A program made the position numbers and the translations under genes. The notes beneath the pieces were generated by a model. The model ran no database searches. It worked only from the letters and a program-made list of their open reading frames with translations, and was not told the origin of the DNA. Shown here one piece after another: positions 35,601 through 48,461 of a stretch of DNA of 64,000 bases. Source of the stretch: Heracleum sosnowskyi (taxonomy: Eukaryota > Streptophyta > Magnoliopsida > Apiales > Apiaceae). The stretch spans positions 129,838,757 to 129,902,756 of the forward strand of contig CM061242.1 of assembly GCA_030848705.1 (NCBI GenBank), written 5' to 3'. The stretch's first letter is position 1; each line of letters starts with the position of its first letter.

Positions 35601-36533
35601 ACATGTATGCTTCATTACATATGCAAAGTGGTGCAGGGTTGAGAAGAGAGGAGAGGAAAACACATGTTCTAAGGTTCCGTGTTCGCAACAGTTTTTAACA
35701 ACAATTCCAAAATAGTTTGTTGAACTATAGCTCTCGTGAAACTTAAGAAAAGTATTTTTCGAAATTTTGATTTTGAGGAAAAAGATAATTGAAAGTTGAT
35801 TTTATAGAGTAAATTTTAAAATTTAATTATATTGTCGATTGCAAGTTTGCAACCCTGTTAAAAATCATGATTTCAGCGTCAGTATATATAAAAGAAAATG
35901 AAAGAGGCACCAAATCTTCTATTCTATATATAATATGAGAACATGTTGATAATTTAGGGACATTTTGAGCCAATAAACCCCATGTGAAATTACAATTTTA
36001 CCCTTTTATATTTTGAAATTACATGGCATGTCACTACTCTCTTATCTAAAGAAAAAAAGAGATTAAATAATGTTTTTGTCCAGAATCACGTTACATAAAC
36101 CTCACCTCATTCTTAATCCTATATTAATTATTATTTAAACTTTTAAGTAAAAATCATGGTGATTTATAATATTTTTTAAATTTTATTTTTTAAATTCTTT
36201 TTTTAGGGGGGTGAATGTCTATCTCTACAATACGCATTATTATAAAGCACATATCGATAAAATGTATACATGATATTTATGAATATTCTTCTTATGTATA
36301 CAAGCATAGAGTCGGTGCAATGCAAAGATGACTTTAATTTAAATTTGTTATCTTATATGTATTTTAATAATTTATTTTATATTTATACTTTTTTTAACGA
36401 GGATGAACTTAAATTTAAATAGTTTTATATGATTGTTGAACTCGATGTTGAATTAACGTATGTATTTGTGTTTGAGCGTGATTAAATTGTGTTTCAAGAA
36501 TTTTGTGTTTGACAGTATTTAAAAAATATATTT

Positions 36534-36745
36534 TAATTAAAATTGTTGTTTTTAATAAATCAAGGTCAAATTTTAAAAGTAAAGGGATTAAAGTGCAAAT
36601 ATCAAAATATGAGTATCATTCTAACCGACCGACTAAATTATATTTTGATCAAAATCGTTGTTTTTAATAAATTAAGGTTAAGTTGTAAAAACAAGAGAAC
36701 TAAAGTGCAAATACCAAAATACGAGTACCGTACCGACTGACTACA
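36534..36745. repeat. Two-copy tandem repeat, about 110 bp
   Basis: Both units share GTTGTTTTTAATAAAT(C/T)AAGG, TAAAGTGCAAATA(T/C)CAAAATA and GAGTA(T/C)C, about 80% alike by eye. Confidence 0.75.
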
Positions 36746-37362
36746 AAACTTTCAATGTTTCGGTCTTAATAATACAATATAAATAGATAGATATAATAAA
36801 AGTGAGTATATTTATAATTAGATTGGATGGATTGTGTATATAAGACATTTTTAAGTATTATCACATGAATTTTAATGTCATTTTATGAAAGAAAATAATT
36901 AGTTATTTGGAATTGGATTAATATACACATATATATAACATATGAAAACTATTTGTTTTGAATTAAAACAATTTAAAAGATGAGATAATAAAAATAAATA
37001 TATAGTACAACAAAAAAAATTAAACGAATTATATGATCATGTTGAAAAGATTAGACAATATAAACACATAAATTTGGGTTTGAAAAATACTTGGTGATAC
37101 TAATTTCTGTAAAAAATAAATAGATAAAAATATATAGTCCAATTAACAAATTTTAGAAAACAAGATATTATATAACATACAAAAATATTATGATCGGATC
37201 TATCACATTATACACCCCGAGTTATTTAAAATCATAGTTCCCGATCAATCAAATTATCTATATAAATTAAAGTAAGTATATTATCACGAGACGAACAAAA
37301 TATATACAAATATAACTAAATAAAATATTTAAACCGCAAAGAATAAAATTTTATTTCAATCA

Positions 37363-37388
37363 CTAGAAAATGACCGTGCCTTGCACGG
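37363..37388 (-). mobile_element. Helitron-type 3' terminus (hairpin plus CTAG)
   Basis: On the minus strand a perfect stem CCGTGC/GCACGG with a 3-base loop is followed seven bases later by CTAG and then T, the form of Helitron 3' ends (hairpin then CTRR, insertion 5' of T). The 5' end is not located. Confidence 0.6.
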
Positions 37389-37535
37389 GTTCATGCAACA
37401 AAATATGAGAATTGAAGTTATAATAGCAAATAATATTTCACGAATGTTAATATTATTATGAGTTAGACAAACCCAGGTCATTTAAACATAATTATGTTTT
37501 AAAATTTTAGTAGTCAAATAAAAAAATTTATTGTA

Positions 37536-37566
<31 letters not shown>

Positions 37567-37620
37567 ATTAATATTGACAATAGATTGAAATATTATTAAA
37601 TTAAAACATATTATAACACC

Positions 37621-38113
37621 TGAGTCTCACATCGAGAAATGTGGGGGTTTTAGTCCAGTTTATAAGACAAAGTACAACTACTAAGTGCACCAACAATCAT
37701 GATCTTTTGGAGATCTGTGGTGGGTTTGTGGATTACCCACATTATTGCATTTGGGCCAATTGACCAGCGGTTGATTCGTGAAGTTGCTGGAGGTGGGGAC
37801 ACGAAGACTGGTGGTATTATTCCACAATGGACTGAGGTCCAGAGGTGGGGACATAAACTAGCCAGTATTATTTCACCATCGCTAGAGATGTACGATCTTG
37901 GACCTATGAGCTATCCGTTCAGATCTAACGATGACGTCAAGAGTTTAAGTGGGGAGTTTGTACCACTCGAGTCTCAAAATCGAGAAGAGTTGGGACTTTA
38001 GTTCAGTTTATAAAACAAAGTATTACTACAAATTGCACCAACAAGTCATGATCTTTTGAGAACCTGGGGTGAGTTTGTGGATTACCCAAGTTGTTGCGTT
38101 TGGGCTAATTACT
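37621..38113 (+). repeat. TRIM/LTR-like pair of direct repeats
   Basis: Copy 1 (37621-37763) and copy 2 (37968-38113) share GAGTCTCA-x2-TCGAGAA, TTTAGT(C/T)CAGTTTATAA, TGCACCAACAA, CATGATCTTTTG, GTGGATTACCCA and TTTGGGC(C/T)AATT. They are about 347 bp apart in direct orientation. The spacing, small size and lack of coding capacity fit a TRIM or truncated LTR element. A third, worn copy is seen at 50120-50250. Frames through this stretch are accidental. Confidence 0.55.
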
Positions 38114-38600
38114 TGGCACTGAATTATTCGATGTTTTGAAAGTCTGAAAGATAGAGGAAGCGAAACAAAGGAAAAGAATACTTAAAATCAACAAATTGCA
38201 AGAAAAGATATGAACGAGTTAGAAAGAAAGTTTTAAGAACTGAAAGCGCAAGACTTAAGTAGAGTATTAGAAGATTTACGAAGGCTTTTGATCAAAATCA
38301 GTAATAAAACCTACTCTCTAGAATGTAACATCTTGAAGAATTGGAAGAAAATTTAGGATTGCAATGTTCTAAAACTTATCTAGAACACCCAGTATCTATT
38401 CTATCCCGCAAAAAAAATTGTAAACTAACATGACAGCTATTAGTAATACTCGTATTAATTTCTAAATTAAAAACTTGAACATACTTAAGTAAGCACCCAA
38501 TAGCTACATATACCATCAATAAGAAAAACTCTATATATATCAATCATATACTTGAAACGATAATGATCCTGCATAGAATAATTTATAAACACAATTTAAG

Positions 38601-38636
38601 CTAGCGGCCCGTGCCTCGCACGGGCTTTTATGCTAG
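38601..38636. mobile_element. Perfect hairpin with CTAG on both sides (Helitron-type end)
   Basis: GCCCGTGC / GCACGGGC (38607-38614, 38618-38625) forms an 8-bp stem with a 3-base loop. CTAG followed by T lies 7 bases downstream (38633-38636), fitting a plus-strand Helitron 3' end. A second CTAG lies just upstream (38601-38604). Confidence 0.6.
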
Positions 38637-38692
38637 TTAAAATTTGTTCCCAAAATTCTTCTCAAATACTTGTGAATTGTTTTAATAATAAA

Positions 38693-40248
38693 CTAGTCTA
38701 TAACCCGTGTGAGATGAATTTTAGTTTTTTTTTAACTTATTATCTATATCTTGATTTATATGATTTTAAAAAAGTAATCAAATATAATAATATATGTATG
38801 ATGTCATTCTAAGCATTTTTTGTATTTTGATTTCAAAAATTCTTAATATGTTGTCTACGGAATAATATCTTGAACTTTTGAATGTAGTTTATAAAAATAG
38901 ATGATATAAATATTTAATAATAATATGTTGTTGACGGGATTCGAACCTTGAACCTGTGGGAGCATTTTAGATATCAAGAAAAAAATATTCTTTTAATATT
39001 ACATCCAACGGTTCTCATTTATATATATTTACATCTAATAGTTATTATTTAGAGGACCAAACTACCAACAACCCAAATAGATAGTAGTTCGTGCTATGCA
39101 TGAATGAATTTTAGTATTTTTTTTATCTTAGTATATTTATATTTTGATTTATATGGTTTTATTCAATAAAAAAATAAATTATAAAAAATAATAATATATG
39201 TACGATGTTATTCTAAGCATTTATTTGTATTTTGATAATAAAAATTCTTAATATGTTGTCGACGGGACTATCTTGAACTTTTGAACGTAATTTAGAAAAA
39301 TAGATAATATAAATATTAAACAATAATATGCTGTTGGTAGCTTAGAAAAAAAGATAATATAAATATTTAATAATAATATGTTGTCGACGGGATTCGAACC
39401 TTGAACCCGTAAAAGTACTTTAGATATCAAAAAAAAAATATTCTTTTAACATTACATCCGACGGTTCTCCTTTAAATCACGATTGTTATTTAGAGTACCA
39501 AACTACTAACCAAAGTTTGCTTATAATAAAGTACAAGCCTATAACCCGTGCGATGCACGGATGAATTTTAGTATTTTTAATTTATTAATTTAGTATTTTT
39601 ATATGATTTACTATTTTTTTTTTATCTTATTTTATTAGCATTTATTTGTATTTTGATCTTAAAATTTTTTAATATGTTGTCGACGGATTAATATCTTGAA
39701 CTTTTGAATGTAGCTTAGAAAAATAGATGATATAAATATTTAATAATAATATGTTGTTGACGGGATTCGAATTTTGAACCCGTGAGAGTATTTTAGATAC
39801 CAAGAAAATAATATTATTTTAATATTACATCAAACGGTTCTCATTTATCTATATTTATATCTAACGGTTATTATTTAGAGAACCAAACTACCAACCAACC
39901 AAATAGATGGTAGTTTTCTTATAATAGTATTTTTTTTTTATATGATTTTTTAGTATTTTTTATCTCATTTTATTAGCATTTATTTGTATTTTGATCTAAA
40001 ATTTTTAATATGTTGTTGACGGGATTCGAACCCTGAACCCGTGGGAGCATTTTAGATATAAAAAAAAGATATTCTTTTAATATTACATCCAACGGTTCTC
40101 ATGTATCTATATTTAGATCTAACGATTATTATTTAGAGGACTAAACTAAATGACCAAACTACCGACCAAATAGAGATGACCAAACTACCAACCAAATAGA
40201 GGGTGGTTTGCTTATAATATTATAGTATAGATAGTATAGATAGATAGA
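38693..40248 (-). mobile_element. Tandem array of non-autonomous Helitron-like units
   Basis: Read on the minus strand, the array begins with A|TCTATCTATACTATCTATA at 40248, a typical Helitron 5' TC end. It finishes at CTAG|T (38693-38696) after a degraded CCCGTG hairpin. Inside are four head-to-tail units beginning near 38693, 39085, 39530 and 39930. Each contains GAATTTTAGTATTTTT, a pair of TTAATATGTTGT-GACGG modules, ACATCCAACGGTTCTCAT and ACCAAACTACCAACCAA. A perfect terminal hairpin CCGTGC/GCACGG is kept at the third unit (39546-39560). Each unit has a GGTTCGAATCC-like word on the minus strand. No coding capacity. Confidence 0.65.
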
Positions 40249-41250
40249 TGACCCCTGCATTCACACCAACAACAATAAAAAAATAAATTTTGTACCTCCA
40301 ACACAACTCGTATCTAAAATCTAAATTTATTGATACCTACATGTACAATATGCTAAAAAGGGTACATATAAATTCTATGCAAGCTGGTGTGGACTAGGTG
40401 TATATTATAACAAGTGATCTGTAATTAAAGTTTTAAGCAGCAAATAATTAGTAGCATAGGCTGATCATATGATTTGCAAAGAACGCGCGCCTGGGGTTAC
40501 AATTATAATCATAGCGGATTGGATAATCATGTACATCATCATCTAAACCTCATTGTTGGGTGCTTCTCCAACATGTTTTAGTTTTGCTTTATCAACCACC
40601 ATCACTAATTTAGCTTTCTAATTTAATTATAACACATTATAGGGCTAGAGGCAAATTAATTGACCACATCTCTTGATATGATTACTTGGCGAGAAAATTA
40701 AATAATGTTTACGGCAAAAATCATCGAGATAATTATAGAACGATGTATACGAATTTCAAGCTTCTGGGATCGACATTTTTCTTAGAGGATATTGATGTCA
40801 CAATGGGGGATATTTTAGGAATCGAATTAACTAATCCATTTATTTGATTAATAATTAATTTTTCTATAACGTTTATTGGAGATTTGGAGTACTTACTTTG
40901 TGACTCTTGGTTCACAAATTGCTCCTTCTCGCTCTCATCAATTTTCTGTTTATTCAAACTCATGTATAGCTCATGAATCCTTTTGTATATGTTTATGCCA
41001 TTGCCACAACATTATTTGATTTATTAATAAAACAACACGTAGACTTTGAATTACTGTATGTCTTCCTCTAAGCTATAGGAGTAAACTATATGTTCCCGTA
41101 GATATTTAACAAGATCACTCGATTGCAAAATTCGAGATATCATAGGAAAGATTTTTAACTCCGGACTCAAAACAACTCATGTCATTCACCTTGAAATTCA
41201 ATTCAAGTTGACAGGGAGCTTAACGAAGATGTCCAACAACTTATAAATAT
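40249..41250. other. Intergenic, 3' side of the COBL4-like gene
   Basis: No gene recognised; it probably includes the COBL4 3' untranslated region. Confidence 0.4.
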
Positions 41251-43470
41251 TTACAAGAAAATGAAGAGAATGATACACATCAGTGATGCTAATGTTCTTG
41301 AAAAGACATGAACTTGATTTGCATGGAACGAATTCGGTAAAACTGGGTATGCATCAGGAGGAGGAAGCTTGCATTCATCTCCGTTGAAATAAACTTTTCG
41401 AGGAAAAGCCCATCCTTGCTTGAGTGTGAATGTGTTCTTGTCCTTTTGAAGCAGCACTTCAGATTGTACATTTCCAAATGCTCCAGCTTCCATTATTAAG
41501 TCGTTGTAAAATTTCATTCCGTAGAACATACCTGTGTCATCTGCATATACATTCATGGAAAAACATTTGTAATTTGAATTTGAAGGGAAAAAGGAAAGTA
41601 TATTGTAATACTTTCAAGTCCTGCTTTTCGTATGTTCTTCAGGACTTACTTATGGATTGATAAGGAACAAGTGGCTTGTAATCAAAGCTAAAAACTTGAG
41701 TCACATTGTTGAGATTAGGGTGTTGTGCCACAAGAGTCCATTGTGTATAGTTCATTCGATAATTGAAATTTGTAACAGAAATCTTCACCCGCCAATAATC
41801 CCTATAATTCACCTTAACATGCCAGTGGACGCGTATTGGACACATATGGTGTGTGCATTGTAGCAGCGGTGCGTTATCCTTTCTTGGAGTGTTTATTCCC
41901 ACTGCGTTTAATCTTTTTGAGTCGCTCCTGAATGCCAGAAAAACTCAATCAAGTAATCAAGATATTACTTCCTCATTTTTATAAAAATGTAGGAGTGGCC
42001 AGAAAAAATGCTTCAAGATAAATGCAGAACTGGAATGAAGCCTGCTTTCGAAAAAGTATTGACAGGGCATACAACATAATGACATAAAAATCATATAGAC
42101 AATGCAAAACTGGAATGCTTACTCAATGCAGCCATGTCGTTTGTTGTGGCAGCCACAAGCACAAGAGGGGCAAGGAGTGATGGTCTTATTGTAGAAGGAA
42201 GAGAAAGAAACACAGCAGGTTGGATTCCTGCTTGCTAGGAATTGTGAATAAGTGCAGGTCACATTCCATGTCACTGCAACAAATTAACATATTTGTTAAC
42301 TGGTCAAATGAGGCAATCACAGTATTGAAACTGGACAGTAAATTTAGCAGCAACTTGCTGCAGTTGATATTAATTTTTCTCAAGCTAATGTACACTAGTA
42401 AATTGCACTTTGTTCTTGAACGTTCCAAGTGTTAAAAAAAATTATACCTCTATAGCACTGCCAAGCATGTCATGTAGCCTTATTTATAGATCATAGATAG
42501 ATTAGAGACGGATAACTTACTTAGTGCTTGTGTCTTTCTTCTCTTATCTGGGGTGAGGAACACTGTCGATGGCACGATTTTTGCAGGTCCACAAGTGTAG
42601 CCTGGTCCAGGACCAAGCAAGGTAAAGTTTTTGGGTAGTTTCACGGTTTTGTTCGTGGTGCCAGAAAGGCCAACACTGACTTGAAAAGATGAAACTGCAG
42701 CTGATGGATCCTGTCCCCACGAGGCCACTACGCCTGCTTTGCAGCAATTGGCAATCTGTTGTTTGTACGGAACTCCAGGTAGCAAATCAACCACTGTTGG
42801 AGTTCTCTTACAGCAATGAGGGGTGTCTCCTTTGAACTTTGAGCAATCTCCTTGTTCTGTTGTTTGTGCACCTACCATTGACCAAATCACTTCTTTCTTA
42901 GCCCAACCCCATCCTAAGGTCCATCCGGGGCTCATTATGTGCCGATACATTTGAAAATTATTCATTGTCACTACAGCCTGAATAAACAACAAACAAAATC
43001 TATATTGTATCATCATATGTCAACCAGAAAGTTGGGTTCTGGACTCTCAACTTTTAAATCCAACAGAAGAGGAGTATACACCGAGTTCTAATGCTAGTAA
43101 AAATTCTTCATCTTACATGTAGTACTGCTACAAATCACAGTCAAACAGAGTTCTCGATTAATTTTGTTTAGGCTTTCGATATTTATTGATAAAGATACTG
43201 ACCACATAACCATCAGGAGTCCATGATATAACATCCCATTTGATTGTAATGTTTCCAAAAGGGTCCAATGGATCAAATGCAGCTGGAATTAATCACTAGA
43301 TTAAATTGATGCAAAAGTGGAAAGAGATGAGTGTAAAAGTAAATAAAAATACAGAACTTCTGCATACCTGCTTGAGAAAACATAATCATCATCAATGTAG
43401 TCCATATGGTAAACTTTACATTTGCAAACAGGAAGCATTGAAATGGCTGGCAATGACTTCTGAAGGACAT
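41251..43470 (-). CDS. COBL4: COBRA-like protein 4 (COBL4/IRX6-like), GPI-anchored
   Basis: Six minus-strand exons with in-phase GT/AG junctions: 43470-43368, 43282-43203, 42977-42521, 42273-42123, 41927-41650 and 41540-41251, giving 452 residues. Seen in order: a hydrophobic signal peptide (TIWTTLMMIMFSQA), then the COBRA domain starting FDPLDPFGNITIKWDV, NPGWTLGW-type core (SPGWTLGWGWAKKEVIWSM), AQTTEQGDCSKFKG, the CCVS motif (233-236) inside the Cys-rich CPSCACGC region, LLQCTHHMCPIRVHWHVK, NVTQVFSFDYKPL, and a hydrophobic C-terminal tail suited to GPI attachment. Similarity to the COBL4/BC1 group is close throughout. That group binds cellulose at the cell surface and is needed for secondary-wall cellulose. 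The start is the first in-frame ATG before the signal peptide; a later Met (MMIMFSQA) would make the signal peptide too short. Confidence 0.95.
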
Positions 43471-45780
43471 TATAGACTTAAAATTCGAAACTAGCTAACG
43501 AAACCTCAAACTCGAAACTCGATCACCAATGTGTTACAAAGCCCCCAAGATAATTGTAATAAGGCAGGCAAGTAACACACACATATAAAAGGAGAAGAAA
43601 AGGAATGTATGTGAAAGAATGCATGCATGGAGATGTGTCACCTAAATGTTTGTTGGGAATCTCTCTGAATCAAAAAATCTGAGTTGCTGGCTAATGAAGC
43701 AATCAAGCTGTGGTGGGAAGTTAATTAGGACAATGCAGGAGATTAGAGACATCTAAACTAAATAGCTACCAGGTCATTTTCCTGCTGCCACACATACATG
43801 AAAAGCCAATTACCTCAGATAAGTGGTGTTAAAATGTTTCTGTTTCCCATTATATTGGGCCGCATTGTATGTGGTGTTTTTGTTCACATTACATTGGGCT
43901 TAGATATAAGTACTTGAAATGTTGTGGTCTTCTCCATGTGATCTAGGTGAACTGGGCTGAATCTCTAAATCAACTTACTACTACTACTCAGTGTAGCTGA
44001 AAATTGAGGCGTCTGGGAAATCGAGCTTACCAGGATCATATTATATATTCAACATCTTATACGATTGATTGTCCCATAAAGATGACCTCCCCCTCCTCCT
44101 AACATTTGACTTTTAATTTTGTAATTGTGAAGATTTGATCTACATGCAAGCAAATTCTTGTTTTGACTACTCGTTGTAGGACGTGGAGGGCAGTAAGGTT
44201 GTTGCCACTATTTCTTAGTTGTCATATCTTCCAGTTCAGCAATTGTACTTCATTTAGATCCATTGTTTGATGTCACATGAGATAGTTGTCCTCTCTGCAT
44301 ACGACCTCAATTTATTTTGAATCGAAACATATGAATCTAAATAATCACAAACATTGTGATATGCGGAGGCGGAATCAAGAGAGGTTAACCTAAATTAAAA
44401 TCTAGATTAAAGTCTAGACTAAACTACTAATAGAGACTAATATCCAAAAATTAGCGATTATATATATTAGTCTCGACTATTTCGAAATCCTGATTCAGTC
44501 ACTGATTATACACATTTAGGCCTTAGCCTCAAAAATCAATAGATCGATAGAAAAATACCACCATAACCGGGACTATATTTACGTACAGAGGATTAATGTT
44601 CATTGTTCAAGGATAATATCGGAAATTTTATCTAGAAGACCAAATTCAAGTGCTTCACAAATATAAGTCAAAGAGATGCTAGCTACTGCATCTGCTCAGA
44701 TTGTCATAAAATTTATATAATTTGTTACTTCTTGACACCCGATTTGGAATCTCATTTACAGATAACGTTGTTTAATTGTCTGTGTTTAAGGGAATCAAAA
44801 CGACTTAATGCATGGCAAACATTATAATAGTAAACCAACTTGGGATTAATTATTCGATTAATTTCTTACATTAGATTTTAGGCTTAGATTTAATTGTTAA
44901 ATATGATAAATAATTTTAATTTATCCTTGTTCAGCAGTCCCAACAGGAAAAGAGAAACTTTGACAATAGAGGTCACCGATAGATAATAATTCAAAGAAGT
45001 TCAATATATATTTAGAAAAATTGAGGGGTCGTATGTGTGCAAGTGTGAATTTTTAAGCTTTTACCCAACTGCTCAATACATACAGGGATTTAATCCCCAA
45101 TCATCGATTAATGTCAACCATCTGTCGTTATGTTTCATTGCAGGAGGTTATTGTTAAAATAGTAACTCCTACTATATTTCATTACCGAGGTGATTGTTTT
45201 TGTTATGTTTCATTGCGGAAGGTGATTAGTATCATACGATAGTTGTGCAAGTACACCCATACATATATTTATATTTAAGTTTAAAAGAGAAAGCATATAT
45301 ATCAGTCGGTAGATAAGTTGGGTGTTTCTTGTTTAAAACGTTTGTAGTGAGTGCTTCCATTCGGGGATCTCTAGAAATGTTACAACTGGCATTGTTGAAT
45401 AAACAAGCATTTATGTTTATCCCTCACTTGCATAACTATACGTCTATACCTTCATTTGAGTCCATTATATTAGAAGCACATATTACTCTAAAAATCGAAT
45501 AAATCGGTTGAGATATCGTTTAACAAATACGAAGAATTAAGGAATTTTTAGAGAGGAGGGGAAATGACTCGGTATGAAATTTGGTTAATACCACTAAGTT
45601 GGATGAACAGCAAATTCAACTGGAATCTTCGAAGATTAGTGACCCCTCCACCTGCACCTTTTCTACATCAACATGGCAGGCACGTTGCATTTTCAGCAAA
45701 AATTCCACACTCCACTTTAGAAAAATAAGAGAAACAAACAAATTTAAGAAAATTTTGCCAGCCTAAATTCCTCCATTCCC
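43471..45780. other. Divergent intergenic region between COBL4-like and USP-like genes
   Basis: The two genes are transcribed away from each other, so this region holds both promoters. No ORF or clear transposon was found. A GGAGGCGGAATCAAGA / TCCTGATTCAGTCAC pair at 44363-44503 weakly resembles hAT ends. Confidence 0.4.
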
Positions 45781-45789
45781 TTATAAAAA
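45781..45789 (+). promoter_or_regulatory. TATA box of the USP-like gene
   Basis: TTATAAAAA about 110 bp before the ATG at 45896. Confidence 0.5.
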
Positions 45790-45895
45790 CTCCAAACTTA
45801 GTTGTCTCAATTATCATATCTGTCATCTCTCCTCTGCATCTCCGCCATCTGTGAACTTGAAAGTATTTTGTGAAGTGCAATTAAAAATTTTCGAT

Positions 45896-47575
45896 ATGAT
45901 CAGAGTACGTCCACGGATAGCTAGGTTCTGCATGAGCCCGGGAACTGTTCGAGTTCGGAGTCGTTCATCACCATCAACTCAGCAGCAGCAGCAAAAACAC
46001 AGGAGAAGCTATAGTTCCATTCAAGTAGACGAGCAGACATCGTCTGAGTTTTCGAGCAAAAATAGCACTGAGATGAGTCAGGACGGTGAGGCTGAGGCTG
46101 AGAAATTATGTGGGAACAGAGTGATGGTTGTGGTTGATTCCAGCATGGAAGCTAAGGCTGCTCTGCATTGGGCTCTGTCTCACACTATTCAATCCCAGGA
46201 TACTGTTATTCTTCTCCATGTAGTAACAAGGTCATCTGTACAAGGTATCTACCATCTCAATTACATTGCTTCAGATATGGTCGATCTTCTCATCGAAAAT
46301 CAACAGTCTTAATAACTATACAAACACCATTACTACATATATTAGTACACATTTGGTTCCTAATATTGACACGCTTAAAATGTTGAATCTGTCAAGCCTC
46401 TGTACTTAAAAAGACAACATTAAACATTTAGTACTCTAGTTATCCCCATTTCCGCGCTTTTGATCCCCTTCTATCGAGCATACAGTTTAAGGTCAGTTGT
46501 ATGATCCAAAATAATAAATCCAACATAATTATCTTCACGAGTTTAAGGAACTAATTAAACAGCATTTTTATATGATTGCAGGTGGAAACATTGATCATCA
46601 AGTTAATCAAAGGGCTTATAAACTTCTTTCCTCCATGAAAAATTTGTGTCAAGTCCACAAGCCTGGGGTAAGCATATAGTACTCGTCTCACATATGCATA
46701 TCGATCATTTCTCACAAAAATTCACTGGCAATTAAGTCATTGCAGATAAATCGCGGGATGCATAGATATAGTGTATACTTCTTTGAACGGTGTTCCTGAA
46801 TTACTCTTTTGTTCTGCAATCCACTATGTCTTTATCTACGTTTTCTGGAAGTATGAATCATATGAACTTTAACTACATGACAACATTTCTGGTTAGCGAG
46901 CACCCATCCTGCAGCCTCTCCTTGTTTACCATTTATTTTCTCAAACCGACAAACTAGTTGGAGTACCTACCAATAATACAGACCATCTGTTTCTTATTTA
47001 ACCCTCTTCCCACTCGATAGTCAACTATTATCTTGATTCACTGGCAACTCTTCCCTCTTGAAATTAAACTAATTTCGACACAAATAGGGAATCACTAGAA
47101 ACTTAACTATGATTGGATCGGCTGGCTGAAAATCAACCATAGATATGTACAACCATAAAATAGGAAATGTGTTCTATTTATTTCATGTGTATATCAAGAA
47201 TTCAACTGACAGTAAATCCTCTGCAAAATAATAGACTAAACAACTGACTATTAATCCTCTGCAATTTTCAATCAGGTGCAAGTGGAGTTTTTAGTCAAGG
47301 AAGGTAAGGAAAAAGGATCAACAATAGTTCAAGAAGCAAAGAATAATAAAGTTTCATTGTTAGTCCTGGGGAAAAGGAAACGATCAATAATGTGGCTTGT
47401 ACAGAACATGTGGGCAGGGAAAAGAAAAAGAATACGCAGCAGCACTTGCAGCGCAACTGATTACTGTGTTCAGAACGCCAAATGCATGACGGTTGCAGTG
47501 AGAAAGAAGGGCAGAAATCATGGAGGGTACTTGATCACCACTAAGAGACACAAGGACTTCTGGCTTTTGGCTTAA
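45896..47575 (+). CDS. Universal-stress-protein-like (adenine nucleotide alpha-hydrolase fold) protein
   Basis: Three exons, 45896-46244, 46582-46667 and 47276-47575, with in-phase GT/AG introns, encode 244 residues. The first ~70 residues are basic and Ser/Gln-rich and probably disordered. The USP core starts at NRVMVVVDSSMEAKAALHWA (beta1 and the first helix), continues through TVILLHVV, then KEKGSTIVQEAKNNKVSLLV LGKRKRS, and ends DYCVQNAKCMTVAVRKKGRN and the family tail GYLITTKRHKDFWLLA. That tail is characteristic of a plant-specific USP-like clade. The usual ATP-binding G-x2-G-x9-G(S/T) pattern is not evident, so nucleotide binding is doubtful. Biochemical role not known; related Arabidopsis genes include root-hair genes. 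Confidence 0.88.
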
Positions 47576-48461
47576 TTTTCTTAATGTGTTTGACAAGTTT
47601 CTGGCTTTTCAAATCATAGTTAGGCCTTTCAGCACATATTGGTTTGGTTGTAAAATTGCCTTTCAAATCCGCTTTGTCAAATATATCAAGAGGATTGCAA
47701 AAAATATCAAAGTGTGTATGAAAATATTTGAGGATAAATGCAAAGATAGTTTAGGGGTTTGTAGTATATTACATCAGGTGAGTGTATTGTAGAAGGGCAT
47801 CTTGAATGAAATCAGATCAGGAATTCTCCTTTTCTCACTTCTCTGATCTGGTTGCGTTGTTGGAAGTTTTCTCTTCTCTTTTTTACTTGAAGTTAAAAGA
47901 AAATTTTAATAAATTAGATCAAGATCAAGATCTGCGAAAGCAATAATTCCTTCAGGGACAGAACTTGTACAGAACATAACATTGATATCTCACAAAGCTA
48001 CAAGATGAGCAACTGTGTTACCCTTTCTCTTAACATGTAAACATTTAAACAATTCAAAAGGATCCTTCTTTTTTCTAACATCTTCATAGAACAGGACAAT
48101 TGAGAGAATCCTGCTACTTCTTTCGTGATGGTGGCTATCAGATTCATGCATCACATTCTAAAAACACACGATCACGTTCAAGTTGACGAGCAATCTCCAG
48201 ACAAATAATTAGAGTTAAACTGGTATGAGAGTGAAGACCTCCCGTCTGAACATAACTACTAACAAATTTACAGTATAAAAATGTTCTGGATGTAAAAAGG
48301 CAACATGCATTGACATTTGACAGTGATAATAAAAGTAAGATATGTAGAACCATTTGCGGCCAACATTTTCATCGTCAAAGGAGCTCATCAGCCTTGTCAT
48401 TTGTTAATCATAAAAGTGATACGTTAAAAGCCATTAGCTAACACATTGACATAAAGAGGAA
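47576..48461. other. Intergenic between two convergent genes
   Basis: Holds the 3' regions of the USP-like and sulfotransferase genes. Nothing else seen. Confidence 0.4.

Larger units (their letters stand above)
35601..37620. other. Repeat-derived AT-rich region
   Basis: No gene. It contains a possible Helitron 5' end (TCTTCTATTCTATATATAAT at about 35917), a two-copy tandem repeat of about 110 bp (36534-36745) and a minus-strand Helitron-type 3' hairpin ending CTAG (37363-37388). Confidence 0.4.

Noticed and set aside
37699..38001. 100-codon open frame
   Set aside because: Lies across a TRIM-like repeat pair, with no domain.
38931..40042. tRNA genes suggested by GGTTCGAATCC
   Set aside because: No cloverleaf arms, A box or acceptor stem can be folded around the motif.
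44363..44503. Possible hAT element
   Set aside because: End similarity is only about 11 of 17 and no 8-bp duplication is visible.
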